Positions 50,401 through 62,135 of a stretch of DNA of 64,000 bases are shown here, piece after piece. Location: the NCBI GenBank assembly GCA_958450365.1, contig CAUEEP010000729.1:2691001-2755000 (forward strand), written 5' to 3'. The notes beneath the pieces were generated by a model that was not told the DNA's origin, ran no database searches, and saw nothing but the letters and a program-made list of their open reading frames with translations. This DNA comes from Mesorhabditis belari. Lineage: Eukaryota; Nematoda; Chromadorea; Rhabditida; Rhabditidae. Every line of letters starts with the position of its first letter. Position 1 is the stretch's first letter. The translations under genes were made by a program, and so were the position numbers.

Positions 50401-52029
50401 TCTCCCACCTCGACAACTTTCTCCGGGAGAAATGCTTCAAAACTCAAGACGATGCCAAAAACGCATTCGCCGACTTTATCGTCACCAGAAGCCCGGACTT
50501 CTATGCTTCCGGCATAAATAAACTTGTTTCTCGTTGGCAAGAATGTGTTAATTGTAATGGTTCTTATTTCGATTAATAAAGTTTTGTTTGGATCAAGTTA
50601 TGGTATTTTAAATATTCAAGTTGAAAACGCTCATTTATTTCCGGACAACCTAATAGATAGTCCCAAAAAATTTTTATACTAGAAATTCCGGCAAGTCTTC
50701 TGGGAACATTTTATTTGACGCTTTTTATACGTTTTGATTTAATATTCTGAAAGCAAGCTCAAAAAACGCAAAGTTGATTGGTATTTGCCTTACAGGGTGG
50801 CGCAAAATTGCCCGTGCACCTGCTCAGCAGATTACATGCTAAGCCCCGCAATCAATTCAAAATCCCTAAGTGTGATATAGAGAATTGAAGCCTGAATTCT
50901 TGGCTACATTTCTGTACCAAAAAGTCTGCAATTAAAGTTTCGTACCCCTTTTTCAGACCCTTAAATGAGCCTAACTCGACTGGTCTCTGGGATGCTGCGG
51001 ATACGAAGCGCTAAGAGTTGAACATCCCAAAAATCCGATTTTTGACAATTAAGGGTTCATTTATGATTGACAATTAAGGGTTCATTTATGATTGACAATT
51101 AAGGGTTCATTTATGGGTCTGTAAAATGGGCTACGAAACTTTAATTGCAGACTTTTTGGTACAGAAATGTAGCCAAGAATTCAGGCTTCAATTCTCTGTA
51201 TAACCCTTTGGGTTTTTGAATTGATTGCCGAGCTTTGCATGTAATCTGCTGAGAAGGTGCACGGGTAATTTTGCGCCACACTGTAAAATCTATAAGCCCA
51301 GTCAGTGAGGTGACAGAACTTTCGGCGCACCCGGTATTTGTCAATCAGAGCAACAGTTTTTCAGTTAGCTGAATAAAAAATAAGTGTCTCAAGTAGTGAA
51401 GCTCTTAGATCAGCCAAAAACTGAACATCACCTTCTCGTCGACTCTTCCAACGATGTTGCTGTGTCAGATCACATCAACCACCAATACCTATCTTGCACT
51501 TATCATTGTTGATGCAATTTTCTGTGGCATTACTGGCATCATTTTGGGTTTTATTGTCATAAAGGACGCTTTTCGATCGAATCCGTCGACGAGTCAACGA
51601 ACGAGAGAGATGCAACTATATTTCTCGATGATTCTCTTCTTACAGGTGAACTTTTTAAATCGGAAATGAGATAAAGAAATGAATGAACAATTTTCAGGCC
51701 ATCATTCTTGTCGGTTGTGTCTTTGCCCCGTTGACCATCTATGCCATTGTGGCTCTTCGTTTAATCGTTCACGATTTGTTCGCAGCAGGTCTTTCGCTCT
51801 TTGAGTTTTGAAACGATTTCAAGCAAACATCCCCAAATTGCTTTTAAAATTTTAAAATTTTTAATGAAAAAAGCAAATACATCAACAATAAAATCTAGTG
51901 GGCGGCTCGATGAATCTGTTTGTTTCTTTTCACTCGACGTGCACGAGTTTCATCGTGGTTTTCGCGACAAAAACCTATCGAAATGCAATCATCGATTGGA
52001 CCAAATCGGCTCTTCGGCTTGAAAAGTGA
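47450..52029 (+). CDS. 7TM chemoreceptor-like GPCR (nematode serpentine receptor type)
   Basis: Six exons: 47450-47656, 47892-48014, 48058-48267, 51409-51645, 51698-51788, 51899-52029; phases agree; 332 residues, typical for nematode Str/Srh-superfamily receptors. Hydrophobic spans in order: FLSLYSLLFTLNFFDSTIFY, PVVILFQFAW, AIGSVFALWIGAFVYKITLF, MGILIGFVLFFCACV, LALIIVDAIFCGITGIILGF, AIILVGCVFAPLTIYAIVAL and NLFVSFHSTCTSFIVVFATK followed by TYRNAIIDW. The STSQRTREMQ segment before span 6 and the K-TYR after span 7 fit that superfamily; the subfamily was not fixed. The ligand is unknown. Intron 3 is 3.1 kb and holds a mariner and two MITEs. Decayed copies of its parts lie at 35190-36695. Confidence 0.8.
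49193..49371. mobile_element. Short Tc1-like MITE (receptor intron 3)
   Basis: Ends CAGGGTACACCAAAAGTTC and, reversed, CAAGGTGCCCCAAAATTAC, TA-flanked, 179 bp. Its right TA is also the left TA of the mariner that follows. Confidence 0.75.
49374..50653 (+). mobile_element. Full-length mariner element (receptor intron 3)
   Basis: Exact inverted ends TTAGGTTGTCCGGAAATAAA, TA-flanked, 1,280 bp, the normal mariner size. It sits in the sense orientation inside the third intron of the receptor gene and encodes a nearly complete transposase (49564-50576). Confidence 0.95.
49564..50576 (+). pseudogene. mariner transposase with one stop and one frameshift
   Basis: The first part (49564-50309) has the N-terminal helix-turn-helix (FKLGRSAAETARNIN; TTIRELAEKLGVDKTTISEH), the WVPHEL-like linker RVPHELNENQKNRR, the first Asp in TCDEKW and the second in HDNARPH. 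It ends at TAA at 50308 where CAA would be expected. About 20 bases further, a one-base loss moves the rest to another frame, which holds YSPDLSPTDYHFFSHL with the third Asp (DD34D spacing) and the usual C terminus. It is otherwise well preserved, so it died recently. Confidence 0.92.
50793..51283. mobile_element. Tc1-like MITE with internal triplication (receptor intron 3)
   Basis: Ends CAGGGTGGCGCAAAATTGCC and, reversed, CAGTGTGGCGCAAAATTACC, TA-flanked. The middle has three tandem copies of a unit containing gacaattaagggttcattta (51037-51117). Its right end also starts block A1 at 35851. Related to 10144-10522. Confidence 0.8.
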
Positions 52030-54214
52030 TCAAAAAATCCCATCAAATACGAGGACTATCTCGAAAATTCGTGTACAAATCGTCAAAGAGTGGAATAAAA
52101 GTTGACATGGAAAATCGCAAGTTTGTGCAACTTTTGATCGTTCAGCTGAGAGACTTCATCATTTTTTGTCACTCCTATTAGGGAAAATATCGTATACGCT
52201 ATTTACGCGCCTGTTTGCGCCAAGCTAATCGGTTTTCTATAAAAGTTATACCACGCTAAAGCCGGAGTCTCCTCAACAAGCTAGTAGTAGCTAGTATAGT
52301 TAGTAAAATTATTTCATTTGGATAAATGTCTCCTTTATGACATTTCCTCTAACTTTCCTTTAAGTGTTCCTGGAGAGTTGGCTAACTTTTCAATTGGAAG
52401 CTAATTTATACTAAAGCTAATTTTTATATTTAAAATAACTACAGTCGACTCTCTTTATAACGGAACTCTATATCGTTGGAGTAGAATTTTGGTTCCGGCC
52501 GACGCTAAGCTACCGTATTTATTCTAATAGAAGCACATGTGCTTCTATTTTTCAACCGCGCCTCAAAACGGATCAAATAGCTTACAAGAAGTTACCATTT
52601 TCAAATCATAGATATTTATGATTAATATATTCATTTCAGTAAAACAACATTTAAACTTAGGCAACAATCAATTAGCAAAATGAAAAGCATTTTCATCAAA
52701 CATATCATTTAAATCATTATCATCGAATTATTTTCGTTAACATCGCCGACTTCAATGGAGACATCTTAGCACTTGTTCTCTTCATCCTCGCCAAGATCAA
52801 TTTCCTCCAACAAGTGAGCGATCATTCGATCAGCGAACGATTTGTTGATAAGATCCCCGTCCAATGATTCCCAAGCATCCACTACCCAATGCAAGTATTT
52901 AACGATCGGTGGGGCCTTGATATTTCCTCCTTTCGTAAGCTCCTGATCTCTATGCATAATCCAATCGTCATAGTAGGTCCTGATTTTTGACTTGAAAGGA
53001 TGGTTCCAAACCACGCCAGAAGCATGAATGAATTTTGTGCAGCGTCCAGGCACAACAGCTGAATCCAATTTGATTGCTTTGAGCACCTTTTTTGTGTCCT
53101 TTGAAATGTGGCAACGGAAGCTGTCCAGAACCAATAGACAACCAATTGAAAAGGCCCACATGGCTAAAAGTCCTCTTGAGAAAGACAGCCATTAAAGCAT
53201 CATTCATCCACGTTGATCCTTCTTATACAAGATCCAATTTACTCCCAAATCAGCCATAGCACTATCAGACGTAAAATAAACACATTAGCAATTTTATAAA
53301 AACAACCTATTTTATAGAGAAATGTTTTGCAAGAAAAATGCATGAAATGGTGTTCCCAAATCAGCCATAGCACTATCAGAGCAAAGTAGCGCATTTTAAA
53401 AATGCGTTGCTTCTATTAGAGACAGTGCTTCTATTTTTCAACCCCTTCCTAAACTTGCTTCTATTGGAGACTGTGCTTGAATTAGAATAAATACGGTATT
53501 TTAAATATAAAAAAACCATATAACGGAAACTCTCTATAACGGCGGAAAAATTTGGAACCGCTTGTATAACGGCCTCTCTATATAACGAAATAGTTAAGAT
53601 ATCGAGTCATAAAATTGACCAATTTACTGCTAACAAGGGAACCACATATACTTACGGACGTAGATGCCCCCAAAATTGGTGGGTAGGTAGAATCGACTCT
53701 GGGAACAGCAATTCAGCCGCAAAGCTCCAAGATTACCGTAGTTATAACGATCATAAACGATTCTCGAGTCTCGATTTCATTGCCAACCATCAAAAGAGCA
53801 CGTGTAGCGAAGGACGAAACTTTAGAAGAGGCAATTCTACCATGGTACAAGGAGCAGCGCAGCCGAAAGCCGAAATACTCCGATTAACGGCCAAATTCTT
53901 CGTGAGAGGACCCTTTCTCTTGCTTTGGAAATACTGCTATTTTGGTGACTTTAGCATTTAAAGGCGATAAGTGTTCAAAGATGCAAAAAATCAAAGGATC
54001 AATTGACAGTAGTCCTATGTACTAATATGGATGGATCCGAAAAGCTTCCGGTTTTTATTATTGGAAATTCTCAAAAGCCGCGTTGCTTGAAAAGCAACAA
54101 ATTTCCGATTGATTATGTGTAAAACACTTATGTAAATGAAATTGCATTGAAAAACTATAAGGGAAAAAATTTTGGACTTGAAATTCTCTCTCTACATAAC
54201 GGAAACTCCATATA
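51261..54214. repeat. Duplicated block B (copy in 35851-39026)
   Basis: Direct copy of block A1. In this block the receptor exons are in frame and connected to their N-terminal exons, and the Tigger element keeps both ends, so B is likely the parent. Confidence 0.9.
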
Positions 54215-54263
54215 GCGGAAAATTTTTGTGGTGCCTTCCATTCCGTTATAGAGAAGTCGACTG
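52442..54263. mobile_element. pogo/Tigger-type element (block B)
   Basis: Ends CAGTCGACTCTCTTTATAAC and, reversed, CAGTCGACTTCTCTATAACG, TA-flanked, 1,822 bp including a nested element (52513-53496). Remnants of a DDE_1 transposase frame at 53800-54130 match the frame at 38581-38934 but carry stops. Confidence 0.87.
52513..53496 (-). mobile_element. Nested element with DDE_1 transposase fragment (block B)
   Basis: Ends CCGTATTTATTCTAATAGAA inverted, TA-flanked, 984 bp. The minus strand 53161-52766 encodes LLVLDSFRCHISKDTKKVLK (DDE_1 motif with Asp), VWNHPFKSKIRTYYDDWI and YLHWVVDAWESLDGDLINKS, i.e. the C-terminal half of a pogo/jerky-type transposase. The first catalytic region is missing, so it is non-functional. 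Confidence 0.82.
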
Positions 54264-54312
54264 TATTCCCATCGCTTAACCTTTCTAGTTATCTTATCAA
54301 ATTTTATTTCAG

Positions 54313-55284
54313 ATGCCAATGATATTTTTGTATGACAATGTCGGTGTGGCGATTTGCCCCTTGTTCTTGAATAGCCTCATGCTGATCTTGATGTATCGAA
54401 AGATCGAAAACATCGAAAGATGAGCGCAAACACGAACAAAATACAAAAAGTCGTGGATTTTCAAGGGTGTTTTCGTTTATTCTAATCTCTGGGAAGGTTG
54501 AAAGTTGTATTCAGATCGCCATCCAATGATTCGGCATTTGCACGGCGGTGATGATCACCGCATTTTTTTCTGTACAATCGCCTTGGGCTTCATCGTGCTC
54601 CCCCTATTTATGTACCTTATCACAAACGGTTATGGCAATTTTCGAATAGTGAGTGAAAAACCAAGAAAAGTGAAGGATCATGGCCTGAAGTAGAGTGTGT
54701 CATTGCTTGTGATTAATCAACTAATCGATTAAAAGTCGACTGCTTTCTAAAAGCATCTAAACGTGTTTGAAAAGTGAAAAGTGAAGCTAATGTATTTTCT
54801 ATGACTTTTAAATGTTAATTAGTATTTTAGTAATTTTGGAATTTGTATCAAAAGTTTAGAACTTGTATTCAAAGTGGTTTGTATTCAACCGTGCCTTTTG
54901 TCAAACACGCGTTGTAGAAAACGCACTAGTTGTGAGGAACACACTCTAGAACACACTCCATCTCGTTGAAGGCTTCAATTCGGCGTGGTTTAAATCTAGT
55001 CAACGTTCAAAGTCAAGCATAGTCAAGGTCTCAGACCATGAAAGACTCTTTGATGAGACGGGCAGATATTTAAAAATATTTCCCCAAAAAATCACTTAAG
55101 GTTCGATCACCATCTTCTACATGGTGGTTAACAAGACGATGCGACGCGAGGTGCTCAAACTGATCTACCGAATCGCTTCATTGGTAAGACTCCAACCATA
55201 TAAAGTCATCTCGTCATTGAATCAAACCCCTTGAAAAGGAGTTTAGCTAGATTTTGGACTGAATTTCAGAATGAGGTGCGTTGA
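54313..55284 (+). pseudogene. Orphan C-terminal fragment of another 7TM receptor
   Basis: Exon-like pieces: 54313-54420 (VGVAICPLFLNSLMLILMYR, a membrane span), 54515-54648 (HRIFFCTIALGFIVLPLFMY, a membrane span), 55101-55183 (SITIFYMVVNKTMRREVLKL) and 55270-55284 (NEVR stop, in frame). The last two join in phase, but the phase between the second and third does not match, and no N-terminal spans were found between block B and this point. It may be a decayed or partly unseen receptor gene. Confidence 0.45.
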
Positions 55285-56344
55285 AAGCTATTTTTTATAC
55301 ACTGTACATAGATGCTTTTTGTTATAAAGTCATAAAACCATATAGCTAGAAATAGATTTTTATAGAATTAGCATATTTGCATCAATTTAAATACAGCTTG
55401 CATCGGATCCAAAGGACAGATTCGGACGTCTGAACCGAGTTCGGAACAGCGGGTTAACATATAAATAAATAAAATAGCGGGTTAAGATTTCTTGAGTTGT
55501 TTCGAATGAGAGAATGGATCAATGTTCTGACGATAAGGAAAAAAGAGCCGCTTCAAAGAACACACAGCATTTGTGCTTTGTTTCAGCTCCGCCATGACTT
55601 ATAAAATGACCTTATAAAATGAAAACAAAGAATTTCTTTCTCGTTTGCTGCTGAAAGTGCTAATGGTAAGTAAGTATACGGTAGTTCAAAGCTCCAGTAT
55701 ACTTACCTACACTGACCCCTACATAAAGCATACTGTAACTTCAGGGCTGTAATACCTGACTACAGTATACTGTACTTTCAATAAGAGTATTGACTGGTTT
55801 TCACAGTGGCAACTAGAGCCGATTCACTCAAGAGGTTAGCTGCCGTAAAACTATCGTAATCTAAATTCTATCATAATTCAACAAAAGCTCCAGGTTATGA
55901 AAACTAAAACTACTGGGCGCAAAAAGCCAGCATTGATCCAAGTATAAAGTGTCGAACAGTGATCGAAAAGGGGAATCAGGTAGTTCTAGAATGGTCTGTA
56001 GTGTTGTTGCAAATTGCAAATCACCAAATTTCTTCACCTTTTCATTTCTTTTAATTATTTTATCAGAGGTGGGGTTCTTTCTGTTTATTATGAGAGGAGG
56101 CGAGCGAAAATATCCCACGTCTCATGTCTTCTCGACTGATAAGTCTTGACTTCAAAAAAAAGGCGCTGATTCATTCATTCCCGAATCGATACTTTCTCAA
56201 AAATTTTGCTTTTAAAGATTACCTTAATTTCTTAACTTGATTGGGATTGCTTATCAGTTAATCATGCAGTGATGACTCGTCATTTTACAATTTCTTGCGC
56301 GAGAAAGATTGGAATATTGATTGAAATCGGTATTTAGGTCAACC
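55285..56344. other. Intergenic region
   Basis: No gene was recognised. It has several copies of TACTGTA/TACCGTA-type words. A TATTTAG lies a few bases before the ATG at 56345 and fits a trans-splice acceptor. Confidence 0.45.
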
Positions 56345-59300
56345 ATGGGTGACACAAACAATCGGCTTTCCGCGGAAGATGAAATGGGTAAGTGAGTTGT
56401 GATTGGGTCTAGATTTTCATTATAACAACGTACCCTGATTGCCTAAAATTTTTCCTGGCTTGTAATCCTTAGACCTGCTACCATAATCCCTAGTCTTAAT
56501 GGTCAAAAGAATGCCCCCATTACTGTAGTCCGTAATTCGTATCCGTATTCGGGGTTACGGCAGCCGAGATGTTACCGTAGTCCATATGCCTGATTACTAT
56601 TCTATTACCTGATTGCTTTCAGAAGCAGCAGAAGTATCGGTACGTATCAGTATTGATACGTATCGATGCTGTTAGAATTGGTAAACAGAAACCGTTTGGC
56701 TGGATCACAAATTCCAAAAAATCTCTTTTAGAAAGAAGAGAAATTGACAGTGGAGCCCCGAGTGAAGAATTCTTCATTGCTGAAGAAAGTGAGCTCGAGT
56801 TTGTCGGATCGGCTCCACCATCGAACATTTGGTGGAGATTTGCAGTCTATATTTTGATTGCCTTCTAAAACGTGTCCCTCTCCCCGTAATGTTGTCTCTA
56901 TTTTTGATCGATACGTCTACTTTTGTATCTTCCGATATTCTTTGTGAATCCTCATCGAATCAGAAAAAAGTACGATTTGATAAAGTTAGAGACAAGATTA
57001 CGGTAGAAAGAGAAAGGGGAAACGTTTCAGAAAATGGATTATTAAATTCAAAATGAATCCAAGTTCTGAAACTTAAAATTCCATAACAAAGCTTGTATTT
57101 TTAGGCCTTATGATCCACCAGTTGATCCCCGAGTGTTCCCTAGAGTTCAGCAATGGCAAAGGGTTTCCGATGAAGAAAACGAGCGCCATAGACAACTTCA
57201 ACACGCAATGAGGTGTGTATATCTCTTAAAACATGTTATGAAATCAAAAAAAATGTAAGTGGTATAAAATCTTGGAGGCCAAATCTTTTAGAGGACAACA
57301 ACTTGCACAGTTACAAAGGGAACAAGCCGAACAAGAGGCTTTACGGCTACAAAGGGAAAACAATGAACGCAGGTTTGTTCACCACAAAATGATACAACAT
57401 CCAATTGGCAATTATTTTAATACATTCACGAAAATACGATCCATCGTATTAATGACGATTATTTTTGGTGTCAACTCGATTTTTTAAGGAATTTGTTATT
57501 TGTTTCGCAAAAAGTTCTTTGCAACTTTGTACTAGTTATTAACAGGAGGTTCAAGGCTATCGAATGGCTATAACAGTTTAGTTTATCTTTGAATTTTCAC
57601 CAAATTATCCTTAAAACAGTAACGACTAAGCGACTGTACGCCCAAAATACCGTCGTCGCGAATGAATTAATGAAAAATAGCAGCTTAACCAATAGGAGTA
57701 ACATACATTGTTAAATATTTATGCACTTTTCCGAAGATTTAAGATCCGATGTCCCGGCTACTGTAACCTGCAACCCAGATTACCGTACCCCAAGAAGTCA
57801 ACAACACTAGAGACTAAAACACTGTTCGCGTTTATGTGTCCGCACAAAGAACATTCATGCTTCCACGCTTTTAAGTGTTAAAAAGTGTAAATTTTAACCA
57901 TTCCGTGCTTATGTATGTAAGGTTTTTATGTAAGGTCTAAGGTAGCCCTTACGACAACAGGCCAAAGTTACGGTAGCCGAGGCTTTACCAACTCAGAAAA
58001 AGTTAAAAAGTCACTAAATGAAAGATACTATAGCTTGTTTTTAGAAGAACTTGTCCAAATAAGATTTCAGTCATAATTTTTAGCCAACCCACAGCCCCGC
58101 TTCTTGGCTCTGGCAGTGGTTGTCGAGAAGAAGATATGGAGATCCTCTCTGATAATGAACCTATATTGAAATCCTTTGAAAATTGCTGTGAGTTTTGTTG
58201 ATTGAATAGGTTAAACTGTGAGTTATCTGACGTCTGGCAAAGAAATTTTTGTGCTTTTTCAATTCAGTCACCGAGCGCAGTCCAACCATCATCTCGGGCT
58301 CGACGAAAAATCTCACTAAAAGTATGTGAAATGGGAAAATTTGATCGAATTTAAAGCTTTAGGCATTTTGAATCGCTCGATGACTTCACTACAGTCACTC
58401 AAAAATAAAGAATCAACCGTTCACAAATGGCTTAAACGGGGTTTGTTTAAAATATCAAATCTCGGCTAATGTCTGATCTAAAAGACACCTATTTCAGAAA
58501 GCCACCGTAATCAAACCTACCATAATTTGCAAAAATTCCCGTAGCCATACCGCCAGTTGTCATCCGATTAGCCCAATTCTGTATCTTTGACTGAGCCAAA
58601 TGATAAAAAAGGAATGAAGAAGAAGACAATACAAGAAAGAGATACAAGAAGAGAAGGATACAAGGCTGAGTCAATGATCCCAAAATTGGGCTGATCGAAT
58701 GGAAACAAACAGCTAAATTACGGTAATTTAGGGGCTTTTTAGAAAAAGAATTGAGGATACACAGTTTTTAACCTGGTGACAGTAACTTTGCTTACTTTTA
58801 GTTTGCATCTCGTTTGATTTCAAAGGCGTCAACTTTCTCAAAGCTACCGTTATATTTGGTTTTGTGGGACTTCTGGTGGTTTTGGGTTATTCATCTTGGC
58901 CGAAGACAAATCCACGAGGATCCAATGGTGGTTCGATGTTGCGATATGAGGGTAAGCCTTAATATTTAGTAATTATATCTTAAGTACCTAATAGTAAGCC
59001 TTTATAGTATTTGCAATTTGTTACTGTGATACCTGACGAGCAAGGTCACAGGATTCAGCTAATTGCTTCAAAACTAGGACTAGAGGAGTAGTGCGTTTTG
59101 TAAAAGGCACCATTTGAGAAAGCTACCGTAGTCAAACTGTCATTTTACATACGATCAGCCCGATATCGGTATCATCCAATGAGCCCTGTGATCTCTCATC
59201 ACAGGGATTACGGTAATTTTGTAACCAACAAAGCACTCATAACTAAAATACTTAAAAATCGGTTTTATTATAGTATTTACCAGCAGAAAACGCTCACTAA

Positions 59301-62135
59301 CGCTCGCGTTTCACTGGGGAGGTACGTTTTCCGCACAATCTAAGCCCCGCCCCTTCTTGCCAGTGGCTGAGTACAAACGGACAGAAGTCTTTTCTACTTT
59401 ATATATAGTAGATTATCTATTACAGTATTCCAGGGTTACAATACCTGGTTGATTGCCTGCTCCAAAGTGTTTTACTCCTGGCGTCCTATTACAGGGATTA
59501 CTCTAGTATTTAGTATCTAAGTGACCTATAATTAGTATTCATTTCTCAAGTAGGTATCTCAAGTTCGTAGTATTTACAAGCTAATACCGTCAGACCGGGT
59601 CTCAAGTCTCAAGACTTAGCTGTTTGTTTGGAAAAGTGGACCTGCTGTTCAGTGGTCGTTATATTACAGGGACTACGGTGGTTTTGCACCCAATAAAACC
59701 TTTCCAGTATTCATATCTACTTAAAATTATTATAGTTTATCTATTACCGTACTACCTATCAAGCAAACCCGCAAGATTTGGTTGATTGCTTGAAAAGTAG
59801 AAATAGAATGAGATCTTCCTAGATGGATTACTCTAGTGTTCTATATTACCGTAGTCCCTGTGGCATTTACTATGTTAGTATCTGTTTAGTATATATCTAG
59901 ATGGTCAACGAACTTGAAAAACTAGTGAGGTTTTTAGAATTCAAACCTCGCAGTATCGAGGGGAATGTGACGAATCTCTACTGGGAAGGCAACGAGCTGA
60001 AAGCCTACATTCAGTAGTTTGTTTTTCAGATATTTTTAGAACTGATATCTTTACAGCAAGAGTACATATGAGGTGAAAAGTTACGACTATGAATTGCTTC
60101 AAATTCAACCCGCTGAATCCTACTTCTTGCGATCGGTGATGCGTCAATTCCAATGCGAAGAGACGAGATGGGTGGAGAACTTTGTGTGTTGTTATGATCC
60201 CAAATATGGAGGTGAGTCTTCTTTACTCGTTTCCTAAAACGTGTCAGCTTCTTTGACTACCGTGCTCTTGTCTCTATCTTTACCCAATCTATCCCATTTT
60301 ATATCTTTCGACATTCTTTGTGAACCCTGGAAAAATCAGACAAAATGGGATTGGATCAAATTAGAGATAAGATTACGGTAGGAGAGAAAGGAAACACATT
60401 TTAGGAAAGTACATTATCTAATTTAAAACTCATTAAGTCAACCAAACTCTAACTTTTTCCAGCTGCGTGTGCTAGTCAGCGCAAGAACAACGATTGGATG
60501 CTGATTCCCGGATTTTTCTACCGCGCCGAGTTTCTCAAAAAGAATGAACAGGTGAGCTTATGAATATGGATAGAACAATTGGCCATCGGATACAATATTG
60601 TTGTAATTATAACTTTAGGATTATCTCGTTGCTCAGGAACGTCTCAACACAATGCCCTATTTGATGGATCGAATGGGAGAAAATATTTCGATTAAGACAC
60701 ACGAATGTGGCGACGCGTATAACGTCCTTGTGTGTTTTTAAACTTTTGGATTTTATTGTCAACATCAACATGTTAGTATTATATTGTTAGATTTCCGCAA
60801 AGTGATTCTTTTTGACAGAAAATGGTTTCAAATCAGAGTTTCTGTATACCCTGTAAAGCAGGGCAGCCCCGTCAGAGCCATTCAGGGAGGGACTCTGGCA
60901 AACTCAGGAACTCAAAGTATGCTGGAGGTCAGACCAGTTTCAAGCCTGATTTCCAGGGCAGTCCCGTAGCAAAGGCAAGCCAGGTCAGCTTGTTTTTTTG
61001 ACCGGGCCAAGCTTCTGATCCGAACCGAAACCAGCGAAACTACCAGCTGTTGTGTATATCTACATCTGTTGTGAGTTTAAATGTGCTAAACTCAAATCAA
61101 AGTTGGTTTTGAGCTGTAAGCGCTCCCAAATACCTATTTCTGTTACTGAACCATTAAAGCATTGGAATTTTTCTTGATCCGGTCGTTTTAAGCTACCATT
61201 TTGCTTTTGTTGATTAGCAAGTTGATTTTCCAGCGTTTTGACATCACAAACGAGAAAATCGCCATTGTTTCCAAAAAGAAGCTCAGCAGACACAAAAACC
61301 TCACGTCCCTATTGCTGATTGATCCATTCGATGAGAATGATCACAAATGTTTTCAAGGAGAGGAACCATCTTTGGGTAATATTTTCAAATCTAACTAAAA
61401 TAGAACAACATCTTCAGACAGATTGTACGGGATTTGGGTGGACCGAGACGTGGTTTGGATGCTGTCTTGCTCTTTTAGGTCCTGAGTTTTCGAAAGTAGG
61501 AAATTATTGAATCTACCACCAGTAAGACTTTAAGAGCCACCAGCATGGGTCGAACTTGCGGCCTTTGGCTTATTAGACCCACGCTCTAACCGACGGAGCT
61601 ATGGCGGCACTGGTGTGAGAGGGAAATATTTTGATTCCTAATACAAGAGCCGTCAATTCCTAGTTTCACAAGTGACGGAATTGAGGGTTAAAAAGATAAG
61701 CGAGAACTCTTCAACAACTTAGAAATTTGTGATTTAAGAATTTTCACCCCGAAGTAACGTACGTTTGCCGTATAGAAAAGCTACCTAATCTAGAAAAGAC
61801 TGTGGTAACCGGGAAAAGCGACCATTACCAGAAAGGTTACCTATCGTAAGCTATCGGACAACCTAAATCAATGATTCATTAGTTCTTTGGCTTAAGATTT
61901 TAACTCTGTTCTGATTTCAATGATTTCAGTTTAAAATTTCAGTTGTTCTGTTCGTCTTCTCACCCTCGAAGGTCTCCAACCCATCTACTACTACCCGATT
62001 TCTCAACACGGGGATTTCACCGTGGTTTCTTTTTATTTTGATCCAGTTTTGAAGAAAGCTACGGCCAAGCGCTGTAAAAAAACGATAAACAAATACAATA
62101 TAAAAGTGTTCAACTTGACTCGTTCAGAACTCTAA
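56345..62135 (+). CDS. Type II membrane protein with cysteine-containing ectodomain, unknown family
   Basis: Fourteen exons: 56345-56387, 56732-56831, 57105-57212, 57292-57372, 58084-58187, 58268-58321, 58802-58951, 59938-60013, 60057-60211, 60463-60551, 60619-60723, 61234-61375, 61418-61478, 61943-62135; every phase agrees; 486 residues. The N-terminal part is acidic then Gln/Glu/Arg-rich (QLAQLQREQAEQEALRLQR, likely coiled coil). One membrane span (ATVIFGFVGLLVVLGY) lies near residue 180. The C-terminal part, probably lumenal or extracellular, has an N-glycosylation site in GNVTNLYW and cysteines in RQFQCEE, FVCCYD, HECGD and HKCFQ. No family was recognised; a glycosyltransferase-like Golgi layout is possible but no motif supports it. 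AATAAA lies near 62645. A 17-base exon-like stretch at 56623-56639 would break phase and is skipped. Decayed copy at 39049-41085. Confidence 0.75.
59283..59412 (-). repeat. Recurrent element end, possibly Helitron-related
   Basis: In intron 7 of the membrane protein gene. On the reverse strand it reads ctactatatataaagtaga, then cttctgtccgtttg, then a hairpin-forming aacgcgagcgttagtgagcg, as at 6826-6960 and (degenerate) 1255-1320. Full element borders were not found. Confidence 0.4.
61536..61608 (-). tRNA. tRNA-Ile (anticodon AAU), possibly degenerate
   Basis: On the minus strand the 73 bases form a seven-pair acceptor stem (GCCGCCA with TGGTGGC, one G-T), a D arm (GCTC/GAGC), an anticodon loop CTAATAA with anticodon AAT, and a T arm around TTCGACC. 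One mismatch is seen in each of the anticodon and T stems, so it could be a pseudogene. It lies antisense in intron 13 of the membrane protein gene and is missing from the duplicated intron in block A2. Confidence 0.75.

Noticed and set aside
55861..56118. Minus-strand 85-codon open frame
   Set aside because: No splice partner, no motif and no conservation in the duplicated blocks.
56623..56639. 17-base exon candidate in the type II membrane protein gene
   Set aside because: Exon 1 (phase 1) joins 56732 directly in frame; adding this piece breaks the frame.
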